The notes beneath the pieces are model-generated. The model was not told the origin of the DNA, ran no database searches, and saw nothing but the letters and a program-made list of their open reading frames with translations. This document shows, piece by piece, positions 1 through 8,175 of a DNA stretch of 20,326 bases (the first letter of the stretch is position 1; every line of letters starts with the position of its first letter). Position numbers and translations under genes: made by a program. The DNA is from Candidatus Poribacteria bacterium (lineage in GTDB: Bacteria; Poribacteria; WGA-4E; GCA-2687025), in contig NYZG01000235.1 of assembly GCA_002687025.1 (NCBI GenBank), forward strand, positions 1 to 20,326, written 5' to 3'.

Positions 1-2
1 GA

Positions 3-899
3 CTCGCCAACACGCCCGCCGAACTGGAGAGCGTCACGCGAGTGTCGGCCTCGGCCTCGTTCGTGTACGCGTACGGGCCGCGTGGTCTGTACCGTTCTCC
101 CGGCCTCCGGGCATGGCGCCGCGTCGATCTAGGATTCACCCGTGCTCGGACGGGGCGCCCGTGGATGTCCGTGGTTGGAGAGGGCGTGACCGCCCTCGTC
201 TGTGTCGACGGCGCCGTGTGTGTCGCGGTAGACGCCGGAGGCAGCGGCGACAACACCATGATCCTGAGATCCCGCGACGACGGCGATAGCTGGCAGCAAC
301 TCGGCCCCGCGATTCCCGGCGGCCCGCCGCGTGGCATCGCCTCTGTCGACGGCGCCCTCTATGTGGCGGCCGCCGAACGCGTCTACGTCCGCGATGAGGA
401 GGCGCGCGTGTGGCGGCCCGTGCGCCCTGACGTGTTCGACGAGCCGGTTACGGCGTTGGTCTCGGACGGCGCCACGCTATACGCAGGCACGGTGGGCGGC
501 GGCGTGTTCCGTCTCGATCGGGGCACGCGGCATTGGGCCTCCATGGCGTCGTCTCCCCTCGGCGCCGCCGTGACACGACTCGCCGCGCGCGATGGCGCCG
601 CTTACGCGGCCACGGACGTCGGGGTGTTCCTCGCGGAGGCCGATGGGCAGACGCCGCGGAACCTGCCCATGGCGCGGGTGGGCGAGCCGCCGACCGCGCT
701 CGTGGTCGCCGGAGGCGGCGCGCTGCTCGCCAGTGGCGCCAACGGGGTTTGGCGGTCACTCGACGGCGGGCGGTCGTGGCAGCCGGCGCAGCACGGTTTG
801 GCAGCGCGGAAGATCGGCGCTCTGGTGGTCCACGGCGGAGATCTCATCGCGAGATCGAACGGCTCGCTCCACCGTTACAAGCCAAGCACGACTTCGTGA
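3..899 (+). pseudogene. Asp-box beta-propeller protein, N-terminal part, cut at left edge and ended by an in-frame TGA
   Basis: The reading frame is open from position 3, so the real start lies outside the window; the GTG at 42 is only the first start-like codon. The product is a string of beta-propeller blades with Asp-box turns such as RSRDDGDSW and RSLDGGRSW and repeated (V/L)YAG/YAA strand motifs. It aligns end to end with the intact paralogue at 3226-6603, beginning about 88 residues after that protein's proposed start. The alignment does not stop at the TGA (897-899): the codons from 900 onward continue the same frame and the same homology into the ORF that ends at 3101. This is therefore the front part of one approximately 1,100-residue gene carrying a nonsense codon, a sequencing error, or a read-through stop. 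Family knowledge: Asp-box/BNR propellers are often secreted or periplasmic; their ligands cannot be predicted from the fold. No catalytic residues of sialidases were recognised. Confidence 0.75.
897..899 (+). other. In-frame TGA replacing a Trp codon of the paralogue
   Basis: The sequence reads Ser-TGA-Asp here. The paralogue reads Ser-Trp-Asp at 4330-4338, with TGG at 4333-4335. A single G-to-A change explains the break. TGA also ends other genes in this window (3099-3101, 6601-6603, 18424-18426, 18643-18645, 19104-19106), so general reassignment of TGA to Trp is not supported. Confidence 0.85.
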
Positions 900-971
900 G
901 ACAACGCCACGCCGCTTCCACCGGATATCCGCGTCACCGGGGTCGGCGCCGGGTCCCTAGCTTCCCTCGCG

Positions 972-3101
972 GTGGGGGCATACGGCAGACGCGTGTCGAG
1001 CCACGGCGAGCCCATATGGGCCGCCCAGTTCGTGCGGCACGAGGACGACCCGCCGCCCGTGTCGGGCGCCAAGGCGTTCGTGCAGCTTCGCGGAAGGTTG
1101 CTGATGGCCACGGCGCGCGCGATACACCGCCTCAGTGACGACGGCAGCTCATGGGAGACATTGACACGAGAGGTGTCCCGCCCGTTGGCGGTCATCGGCG
1201 ACAGCCTTTTCGTCGGCGACGGCGACGGCGTGCACAGGTCGGACGATGGCGGCTTCACGTGGCGTCGGGCGGTCTGGGGCCTGACGAACCGCCGAGTGCC
1301 TTACCTCGCCGGGGTGGGAGGGACGCTCTGGGCCGGGACCGGAGCAGTCCACCGGGGGCCGCGCGCGGCGATATACCGCTCCGACGATCTGGGCGAGTCG
1401 TGGGCGCTGACAACCGCCAATCCGTGGGGTCCCGATAAGGGGCCGGGTGAAGTCGAGACTTTCGCCGCGTCGGACGGGAACGTCTGGGCGTACGCGGAAG
1501 GCGCCGTATGGCGGTACGGCGGGCAGCACGGCAAGTGGCAGGAGCTCGACGGCGGCCCGTTCGACAACGGCCTCGCGACGTATCGCGGAGTGTTGCACGC
1601 CGTGGAGCAAGGGAGACTCCTACGCCTCGACGCCGCCACGCGGACCTGGGAGCCGCCGTCGAGCGACGCGCGGGAGCTGTTGGCGGCGCGCGCGGCTGCG
1701 ATGTTGACCACGCGCGACCGCATCTACGTCGGCACGGAGGGTCAAGGCGTCCAGGTGTCTACCGATGCTGGCGTGTCGTGGGCGGACGCGGGCCTCGGCC
1801 AGCGATCCGTCTCTGTCCTGTACGAGTACGGCGGGGCCATCTACGCGGGCTCCCCACCGAGGGGCGGAGCACAGCGTCTGCGCTCTGGAGCGGGAACATG
1901 GGAGCGTCTGAACCGCGGTGACGGCCACGGCCCGCAATCGACGCCGTCGGTCGTCACGCTTGGGGAACGGCTCTATGCCCTCGACCGGCATGATATGTCG
2001 GCATCCGTCGACCACGGCCGGACCTGGGAGCCGGTCGCCGGGCCAGCCACGAACGTCGTGGCGCTGCCGTCGGCGTACGGGCGCATCTACGAGGCTACGC
2101 GTGGCGATGGCGTCCATGTTATGGAGTTGGTCGGCCGCAGGTGGCGGGATTCTGGCCCCGTGGAGACGCGCCTGGCCGTTCGGTGGGTGGCCGCGGTGGG
2201 AGGAGTCGTCTACGCGGGAGGCAGTGACGGAGGCGTCCACGTTCCTGTCGAGGCGCTCCGCCCGGCTAGGCACTCCCTAGCACGCTTGCGGCTGCCCCGC
2301 GGGCGCGTTCTATCCGCGGACGATAGGGCCGTCGTGTTCAACGCGCCCGGCGGTCTGATCCGGTCGATCGACGGTGGTATTACCGGAGCTCGACTGCCGA
2401 AGCCGGCCGCTACGATCAACGGCGGCGCTCCACGCCTCGACTCCATGTACGTCGCCACAGGCGATATGGGTGTACTGCGTTACGACGAGGGCGAATGGAC
2501 GCCGGTGAACGATGGTCTGCCCACCCTCGACGTGCGGGGCTTCGCGCGGACGGGCTCGCGGCTGTACGCGGCGGCGCACGGAGCCGGGGTGTTCCGCGCC
2601 AGGGAGCGCACGCTTGGGGACGCCACGCTGCACTGGGAGCCCGTCGGCGACAACGCGGCCCTGGGAGAGGCAACTGCCATCGCGGCGTCGGAGACGATGC
2701 TCTACGTCGGCATAGCGGGAGGGGACATCCTTGCATCCGCCAATGGAGGCGTCTCTTGGAGGCCGGCGGGCTCGCTCCACGACGGCATGGACCCCCGCGG
2801 CCTGGCCGCCTCGGGCAAGCAATGGTACGTAGCGACGGATGCCGGCGTCTACAAGCTCAGCGCGACGGGCCAGTGGGAAGTCGTCCCTCTGACGCCGGCG
2901 TTCATTCACGCGGCCGCGGTCGGCGACGGCGTGGCGTACGTCCTGACAGATAGCGCTGTGTATCGCGCGTCCGGGCCCGACGGATCGTGGGCGCGGACCC
3001 CATACGACGCGCGAGGCATGACTCACATCGCGCTCCTGGGCGGGAGCCTCTACGCGTCGGGGAAATACGGCGTCGTGCACAGGATGGACATCGAGGACTG
3101 A
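972..3101 (+). pseudogene. Asp-box beta-propeller protein, C-terminal part of the split gene
   Basis: This 709-codon ORF from a GTG at 972 has no convincing ribosome site before it. Codons 900-971 are open in the same frame and still match the paralogue (DIRVTGVG here against DVRFTAVG there), so 972 is unlikely to be a true start. The protein matches the C-terminal two thirds of the 3226-6603 product along its whole length. Shared features include Asp-box turns (HRSDDGGFTW, YRSDDLGESW, VSTDAGVSW), the WRYGG strand, and a common ending with GVVHRMD here against GVVLRAD there. It ends without a membrane anchor or sorting signal. Compared with its paralogue it lacks a charged insertion of roughly 20-25 residues near the C-terminus. 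If the TGA is an assembly error, this and the 3-899 fragment are one functional gene; if real, the C-terminal part is probably not made. Confidence 0.75.
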
Positions 3102-3171
3102 CCGCGGCCGGGCACTCCGATGCCAGCGCGAGTAGACCGTCGCAGGTAACCGGCCGTTCCGATCAGTCGTG

Positions 3172-3177
3172 TATACT
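3172..3177 (+). promoter_or_regulatory. Possible -10 element upstream of the intact propeller gene
   Basis: TATACT is a good match to a sigma-70 type -10 hexamer and stands out in this GC-rich gap. It would place a transcript start about 40 nt before the proposed GTG start at 3226. No matching -35 hexamer was found at the usual spacing (3149-3154 reads ACCGGC), so this is weak. Confidence 0.2.
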
Positions 3178-3213
3178 GTCCACGCTGAATCCATCTGCGC
3201 CTCACAGCATCGC

Positions 3214-3218
3214 AGGAG
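3214..3218 (+). promoter_or_regulatory. Ribosome binding site choosing GTG 3226
   Basis: AGGAG lies 7 nt before the GTG at 3226. It favours that codon over GTG 3169, which has no purine-rich site, and competes with GGGAGA (3244-3249), which would serve the ATG at 3259. Confidence 0.45.
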
Positions 3219-3225
3219 CGCATCA

Positions 3226-6200
3226 GTGGTCACGGGCGTTGGCGGGAGACGGCCCAGCATGGAGCATGTCGGCGGCTCCTATGTGTCTCTGGCGTGCGCC
3301 GTCTTGTGCGGGCTCATCGCGGCGTGGCCCATGCGCGCCGACACGTTGGAATGGGAGCCGACCCGAGGTCCGTACGGCGGTTGGGTGTCGTCCTTGGCGG
3401 CCGGCCCGGCCGGCGAGCTATACGCGGCGGCCGGACGGTCGGGTCTGTTCCGTTCGACGAATGACGGCGACACCTGGTCCCGCGTCGAGACACCGAGTGA
3501 GTGGCCGACCGTCAACCGCGTTGCCGTCGCGGGCGGGTTCGTTCTGACGCACGGCGAGGGCGACCTCCACCGGTCGGCCGACCTGAAGGCGTGGGTCCCC
3601 GTCGAACTGCCGGCGCGGCTGACGGAGATAGTCGTCCTGCACGTCTCCGACGGCGTCGTATGGGTCGTGGGGAGTCTCCCCAGCGGCGACACTCACTGGC
3701 TGGTCCTCCAATCCACGGATGACGGCGACACCTGGCGCCGTCTCGACCCGCCAATCCCCGGTAGAACGCGGCCCCGGCTCGCGGTCGCCGGAGGCCGGTT
3801 ACACATCCTGGCGTCCGACGGACTGTACAGCCGCGATCAGGCCAGGCGAGTATGGATTCCCGCGGCCCGCGCCGGTCTCTCGGAGCCTATCTCAATCCTA
3901 CACGGCGACGGCCCGACGCTCTATGCGGGGACAAAGCGCGGCGGCGTCCACGAGCTCCGCAGCGGCGCGACGCGTTGGGATGCGGTGGGCCGGGGGGCTC
4001 TCGACTCGGCAGTGCGGCACATCGCGACACGCGACGAAGATGTGTACGCGAGCACGCAGGCCGGCGTCTTCCGGCTACGCGGGGACCGGCCGTCGCAGGC
4101 CAAAGGCGGCCTGCCCGCCCACACCCCAACAGCGCTCGCGGCCACGGACGGCGGTCTGTTCGTAGGAGCCGGGTACCTCGGGGTGTACCGTTCTCGCGAT
4201 GGCGCCGCATCATGGGTCGCAGTGACGCGTGGGCTCGGCGCGCTTCACGTCAGCGGCCTGCTTACGGACAACGGCGCGCTGTTCGCGAATTCGGGTCTCG
4301 CCGTGCATCGCTATGACACGGGTCGGGGCAGTTGGGACGCCCACGCTGGCGCGTCCGCAGACGTCCGGTTCACCGCCGTTGGGACGGCAGCGGCAGGCCT
4401 GCTGGCTGCCACTCGACAGGGGGCGTACCGGTCCCATGATGGTGGCGAAACGTGGCGCTCCGTCGTGATGCGCCTGGGAAGCGACGATCCGTCTGGGCCG
4501 GGCGTCGCCTCCTTCGCGGAACTCGACGGCCGCCTGCTGATGAGCGGCGGGCATGGCATGTACAGTCTGAGCGACGACAGCGGCGCGTGGGAGCAGGGAT
4601 CGAGGATGATGTCCGGCGGCCTGGCCGTGAGTGGCGATCGCATCTTCGTCGCGACCGCCACCGGCGTGCAGGCGTCGGATGGTGTCGGCACCCTTTGGCG
4701 AGTCATGTCCGCCGGCCTGGACAGTCAGCGCGTGACCTGTATCGCGGCCGTGGGCCAGTCGCTCTGGGCGGGCACGGCGCGGTCGTCCGGCGGGGCGGCT
4801 GCGGGCATCTACCGCTGGGACGACTTGAACGGGTCGTGGACGCTGACAACTGACGACGTCTGGGGCTCTGGGCCCCACCCGGGGAAGATCGCCGCCCTCC
4901 AAGCGTGTGGAGGGTACGTGTTCGCGAGCGCGTTGGGGACGGTCTGGCGCTACGGGGGCGTGCAGCCGAGGTGGCGCAAGACAGGGGATGGTCTCCGCGG
5001 GCCGACGGGCGAAGCCATCGCCACGCACGATGGCGCGCTGCACGCAGTCGCCGGCGGCAGGTTGTATCGGCTGAACGCCGCGACGTGGACCTGGGAGGCG
5101 ACTTCGGCGGAGCCCGAAGGCCCCCTGAACGGCGGAGCCCAGGCCCTGTGGGCATCGGACGAGGGCATTTGCGTCGGCACGGACTCGGATGGCGTGTACA
5201 GATCCACGGACGGCGGCGCATCCTGGGCGAACATCGGGCTCTCCGACATCCGCGTCTGGGCGTTACGCGCCTATCGCGGGGCGATCTACGCCGGTGGCCG
5301 TTACGGAGGCGGGGTGCATCGATGGCGCGACGACCACCACGGATGGCAGCCAGTTAACCAGGGACTCGAGCGCCCACCACACTCCATGCGCGCCATCACA
5401 GCGATGGGCGATCGGCTGTATGCCGTCGTGGACAACCGGCTGCATGTGTCCCGTGACGACGGGACGACATGGACGCCCGCGGACGCGCCGTCGAACGACA
5501 TCGTGGCGCTGGCGGCGGCGAACGGCGTGCTGTACGCGGGCACGCGGGGTGATGGGCTCCACGTCATGGACGCGGCCACCGGCTTGTGGCGACAGTCCAC
5601 GCCGGTCGAGACAGACATCGACGCGGCGTGGATCGGGGTGGTCGGTGGCACGATCTGCGCGGGGACGGCGGATGGTGGCACATACGCCTCCGCGGAGCAG
5701 CTCTCGCGTCACGCGCGTGACACGATGCGCGTGCGGGTCGATGACGCCCGCGTCCTCCTCCACGACGACGCGCACGTGTACGTGGACACCGCGCGGGGGT
5801 TGCTGCGGTCCAGCCATGGCGGACGGGGAGGGGGCTACTACCCCGACGTTTCAGACTCGATCACCGCGGTGGCGGTACTCGATGGCACGCCGTATGTCTC
5901 CACGGCGGGCCGGGGCGTGCTGCGGAGCTTCGGTAGCAAGTGGCGATCCGAGAATGACGGACTGCCTGCGGCCGATGTGCGGGGTTTGGCCCGGCTCCGG
6001 GATGCGCTGTACGCGGGAGTCTTCGGCGCGGGAGTGTTTCGCGGCGCGAAACCGGCGCCCGACAAGGAGGAAGCGGGCCTCCGGCCAGCGGAACGCGCGA
6101 AACGGGTCGCGCGGCGCGGGAGAGCGCCCCTCAGTTGGGCGCCGGTTGGCGAAGAGGCCCCGATGTCCCAGACCGTGGCGCTCGTGGCGTCGGAAACCAC

Positions 6201-6603
6201 GCTCTACGTCGCGGTGACCGGGGGCGCCATCTACGCCTCCACAGACGCGGCCGCCTCCTGGCGCCTGGCGACGACGACACCGGACGCGACGGAGGCGCGT
6301 GGGCTCGCAGTGCTAGAGGACGCCCTGTACGTAGCGACGGAGCGTGGGGTCTTCCGAGCGCAGGCGGACGGAGAGTGGCAGGCTGTGCCCCTGACGTCGC
6401 CGGTGATCCGATCGGTCGCGGCCCGCGACGGCGCGGCGTTTATCCTCACCAACGGGGGCGTGTACCGGGCGGCGTCGCCCGACGGCCCGTGGGCCAGGAT
6501 ATCCCGCCATGCGGAACCCCTGACACACATCGAACTGCACGGCGGCGCCCTCTACGCGGCGCAGGACTACGGCGTCGTGCTGCGAGCGGATCTGGACGAC
6601 TGA
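3226..6603 (+). CDS. Secreted giant Asp-box (BNR-type) beta-propeller protein
   Basis: About 1,125 residues. The GTG at 3226 is preferred for its AGGAG site and because it gives a basic n-region (GGRR) before a hydrophobic stretch (YVSLACAVLCGLIAAW) and a plausible signal-peptidase site after MRA; ATG 3259 is the alternative. There is no lipobox. The rest is beta-propeller blades with Asp-box turns: RSTNDGDTW, QSTDDGDTW, RSRDGAASW, RSHDGGETW, RSTDGGASW, VSRDDGTTW and STDAAASW. The repeat count suggests at least two propeller domains, as in sortilin-like or HCF136-like folds. A charged Lys/Arg/Glu segment (6041-6130) interrupts the last blades. No enzymatic motif, membrane anchor or sorting signal was seen. 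The gene converges on the acs operon, with 13 nt between the two stop codons, and is a tandem duplicate of the split gene upstream. Its role is unknown; extracellular binding or scaffolding is an inference from the fold and signal peptide. Confidence 0.85.
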   Translation: MVTGVGGRRPSMEHVGGSYVSLACAVLCGLIAAWPMRADTLEWEPTRGPYGGWVSSLAAGPAGELYAAAGRSGLFRSTNDGDTWSRVETPSEWPTVNRVAVAGGFVLTHGEGDLHRSADLKAWVPVELPARLTEIVVLHVSDGVVWVVGSLPSGDTHWLVLQSTDDGDTWRRLDPPIPGRTRPRLAVAGGRLHILASDGLYSRDQARRVWIPAARAGLSEPISILHGDGPTLYAGTKRGGVHELRSGATRWDAVGRGALDSAVRHIATRDEDVYASTQAGVFRLRGDRPSQAKGGLPAHTPTALAATDGGLFVGAGYLGVYRSRDGAASWVAVTRGLGALHVSGLLTDNGALFANSGLAVHRYDTGRGSWDAHAGASADVRFTAVGTAAAGLLAATRQGAYRSHDGGETWRSVVMRLGSDDPSGPGVASFAELDGRLLMSGGHGMYSLSDDSGAWEQGSRMMSGGLAVSGDRIFVATATGVQASDGVGTLWRVMSAGLDSQRVTCIAAVGQSLWAGTARSSGGAAAGIYRWDDLNGSWTLTTDDVWGSGPHPGKIAALQACGGYVFASALGTVWRYGGVQPRWRKTGDGLRGPTGEAIATHDGALHAVAGGRLYRLNAATWTWEATSAEPEGPLNGGAQALWASDEGICVGTDSDGVYRSTDGGASWANIGLSDIRVWALRAYRGAIYAGGRYGGGVHRWRDDHHGWQPVNQGLERPPHSMRAITAMGDRLYAVVDNRLHVSRDDGTTWTPADAPSNDIVALAAANGVLYAGTRGDGLHVMDAATGLWRQSTPVETDIDAAWIGVVGGTICAGTADGGTYASAEQLSRHARDTMRVRVDDARVLLHDDAHVYVDTARGLLRSSHGGRGGGYYPDVSDSITAVAVLDGTPYVSTAGRGVLRSFGSKWRSENDGLPAADVRGLARLRDALYAGVFGAGVFRGAKPAPDKEEAGLRPAERAKRVARRGRAPLSWAPVGEEAPMSQTVALVASETTLYVAVTGGAIYASTDAAASWRLATTTPDATEARGLAVLEDALYVATERGVFRAQADGEWQAVPLTSPVIRSVAARDGAAFILTNGGVYRAASPDGPWARISRHAEPLTHIELHGGALYAAQDYGVVLRADLDD
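3461..3735 (+). repeat. Exact 17-bp repeat within propeller blades (3461-3477 and 3719-3735)
   Basis: ATGACGGCGACACCTGG occurs twice, 258 nt apart and in the same frame, encoding the Asp-box segment NDGDTW in the first copy and DDGDTW in the second. It fits blade duplication inside the gene and is not a mobile or regulatory repeat. Confidence 0.6.
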
Positions 6604-6616
6604 CGGCGGCCGGCTC

Positions 6617-7384
6617 CTACGCCGACGCCTCCACAGGCGACGACACGTCCCCTCGCACGCCGACGACCATCTTGCGCAACGGCAGCGACTTACCGGACGC
6701 CTCCATCGCCTGCTGACTCATGTACCAGTACCCGGAGCAGCAGGGCACCTCCATGTGCACGACGGTGAGGCTGCGCGCGTCGCAACGGCGGAGGATTTCG
6801 CTCAGACGCGCAACGGCCGATTCGTAGTCGTCGGACTTCGGACAGCCGATCATAACGGCGGTCTCGGACGTGAACTCCTCGCGCAGCTCCGCGCGGGCGA
6901 ACGGCGCGCAGTCGGCGACGAGCATCAGGTCGGCGCCGCGTAGGAACGGCGCGTCGGGCGGGATAAGCTCCAGCTTTATGGGCCAGTGCGGCAGAGGCGT
7001 GCCCGTCGTCGCCGGGCCTTGCGCCATCTGCGGGGCCGGCGCGCGCATGTCGCTGAGACGTATTGGCGGCGACGACGACGGGCCGTTCGCGGCCGCTGGG
7101 GACGGCGGGGGCGCCGGGGGCGCGGCGGCCGATTCGGTCCACTGCTTCGCCAGATGCACGCGCACCGCTTCCTCGTCGAAGGCCGGCGCCTGACGCGTCA
7201 TGATCGTGATGGCGTCCTCGGGGCAGACGCCCAGACAGGCCCCCAGCCCGTCGCAAAGGATGTCGTTCAGGAGCGCTGCCGTGCCGTCCACAACCTCAAT
7301 CGCCCCCTCCGCGCAGGCTGGAATGCAGTCGCCACAGCCGTTGCACTTCTCCGCGTCGATCGAGACGATTTCCCTGACTGCCAC
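6617..7384 (-). CDS. Ferredoxin-domain iron-sulfur protein of the acs operon
   Basis: 255 residues, GTG start with a purine-rich AAGGGG upstream. The N-terminus is a ferredoxin domain. Its first motif is complete (C14, C17, C20, C24). The second reads CDGLGACLGVCP and has only C44, C50 and C54, so the usual second cysteine is missing. A Pro/Ala/Ser-rich linker (about 86-107) leads to a C-terminal domain with conserved-looking cysteines: CAPFA (C159), GCPK (C181), C201 and PCC (C215-C216). Proteins of this two-part layout are common in anaerobes beside redox enzymes. Here a role as electron carrier for CODH or AcsV is inferred from position; the C-terminal domain has no known chemistry I can name. 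It is the last gene of the operon, 37 nt after the HD-domain gene. The missing cysteine could leave a [3Fe-4S] cluster or one with a non-Cys ligand. Confidence 0.85.
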   Translation of the reverse strand: MAVREIVSIDAEKCNGCGDCIPACAEGAIEVVDGTAALLNDILCDGLGACLGVCPEDAITIMTRQAPAFDEEAVRVHLAKQWTESAAAPPAPPPSPAAANGPSSSPPIRLSDMRAPAPQMAQGPATTGTPLPHWPIKLELIPPDAPFLRGADLMLVADCAPFARAELREEFTSETAVMIGCPKSDDYESAVARLSEILRRCDARSLTVVHMEVPCCSGYWYMSQQAMEASGKSLPLRKMVVGVRGDVSSPVEASA

Positions 7385-7421
7385 GGCCCACGCCCCTTTC
7401 CCAGCACTGCTCGTCTTAGCT

Positions 7422-8150
7422 CTACTCGACGAATCGCTTGTGCGCTAGCTGCTTGCCTGTCTTGGTGCGGAACACCTCGTCGATGATCGCGGCCAGCCGG
7501 CCCTTCTCCTGCTTGTCGAAGCCCTCAGGCGCCTCTTCGAGGCGGTCTGCGTCCCAGACGATGCGGAATTCCGGGGTGTCCAGATCGTCGGCGCTGTGGT
7601 GACTTTGGACGATGCGGCATACGTGGTCGATGGACTCCTCGCGCATGCCGAGGTCCTCCATGATGCGGCGCGCGATGGGCGCGCCCTCGGCCTCCTGGAG
7701 CCTCGCATCGGCAGACCCGTGCTTGCGCTGGGCCTCCGGCACGCCAATGTCGTGCAGGACCGCGGCGGCCAGCACCACGCGCGGGTCGGCCTCCTCACGC
7801 CGCAGGATGTCTTGCGCGCGATCCAGCACCAGGAGCGAGTGGACTACCAGATCCTCGGCGTCACCGAGTTCCTGCTTGGCCGCGTCCACCAGTCGATCGA
7901 CGATGGACGTCTCCTCGGTGTCCTCCAGCTGCAATTCGGCGGGGTCGAACCCCAGGCACTCGCGCGCGTAAGAGCACCATCGAGCGCAACCAAGGCTGAT
8001 GTTCACGTTCTGGATGCGCTTGCCACATCCCGGGCACCGCCGCGTGACGTCGGTCTTGAAGAACTCGACGATCGTGTCGCACGCCTGGCACGCGACCTCG
8101 AATATATCGTCCGGTGTCCAATACCGGGTGTCCTGTCCCGGACACTGCAT
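7422..8150 (-). CDS. Zinc-ribbon/Cys-rich + HD-domain protein of Wood-Ljungdahl clusters
   Basis: 242 residues from an ATG with AGGAGG six nt upstream. The N-terminal 65 residues hold a zinc-ribbon-like set (C21, C24, C39, C42) and then GCARWCSYAREC (C55, C59, C65), which could bind a metal or Fe-S cluster. The rest is an HD-type domain: H104, the HD pair at 133-134, HH at 184-185 and D200 in WDADRLEE are the expected metal ligands. HD domains usually hydrolyse phosphate esters or nucleotides. The substrate here is unknown, and I recall similar proteins beside acs genes in other anaerobes. It lies 25 nt after the second cooC gene and before the ferredoxin gene. A role in sensing, cofactor recycling or maturation of CODH/ACS is inference from the operon alone. 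Confidence 0.8.
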   Translation of the reverse strand: MQCPGQDTRYWTPDDIFEVACQACDTIVEFFKTDVTRRCPGCGKRIQNVNISLGCARWCSYARECLGFDPAELQLEDTEETSIVDRLVDAAKQELGDAEDLVVHSLLVLDRAQDILRREEADPRVVLAAAVLHDIGVPEAQRKHGSADARLQEAEGAPIARRIMEDLGMREESIDHVCRIVQSHHSADDLDTPEFRIVWDADRLEEAPEGFDKQEKGRLAAIIDEVFRTKTGKQLAHKRFVE

Positions 8151-8175
8151 GAGCGCCTCCTGTCTCTGCGGCGTC

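Noticed and set aside
3..3101. Reassignment of TGA to tryptophan in the whole genome
   Set aside because: TGA ends several other genes in the window at sensible places, including the family-typical ends of both propellers, cooT and cooC.
3169..3225. GTG 3169 as the start of the intact propeller gene
   Set aside because: No ribosome site precedes it, it overlaps the -10-like TATACT, and it adds a stretch before the signal peptide that does not look like part of it. GTG 3226 has AGGAG at good spacing.
2310..5043. Minus-strand ORFs of 316 and 277 codons opposite the propeller genes
   Set aside because: Low-complexity Arg/Pro-rich translations without motifs; the plus strand has clear propeller repeats throughout.
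6604..6624. Hairpin terminator between the converging propeller gene and ferredoxin gene
   Set aside because: CGGCG (6604-6608) and CGCCG (6620-6624) can pair, but the stem is 5 bp with an 11-nt loop, no T tract follows, and it runs into the ferredoxin coding end. Such short pairs are common by chance at this GC.
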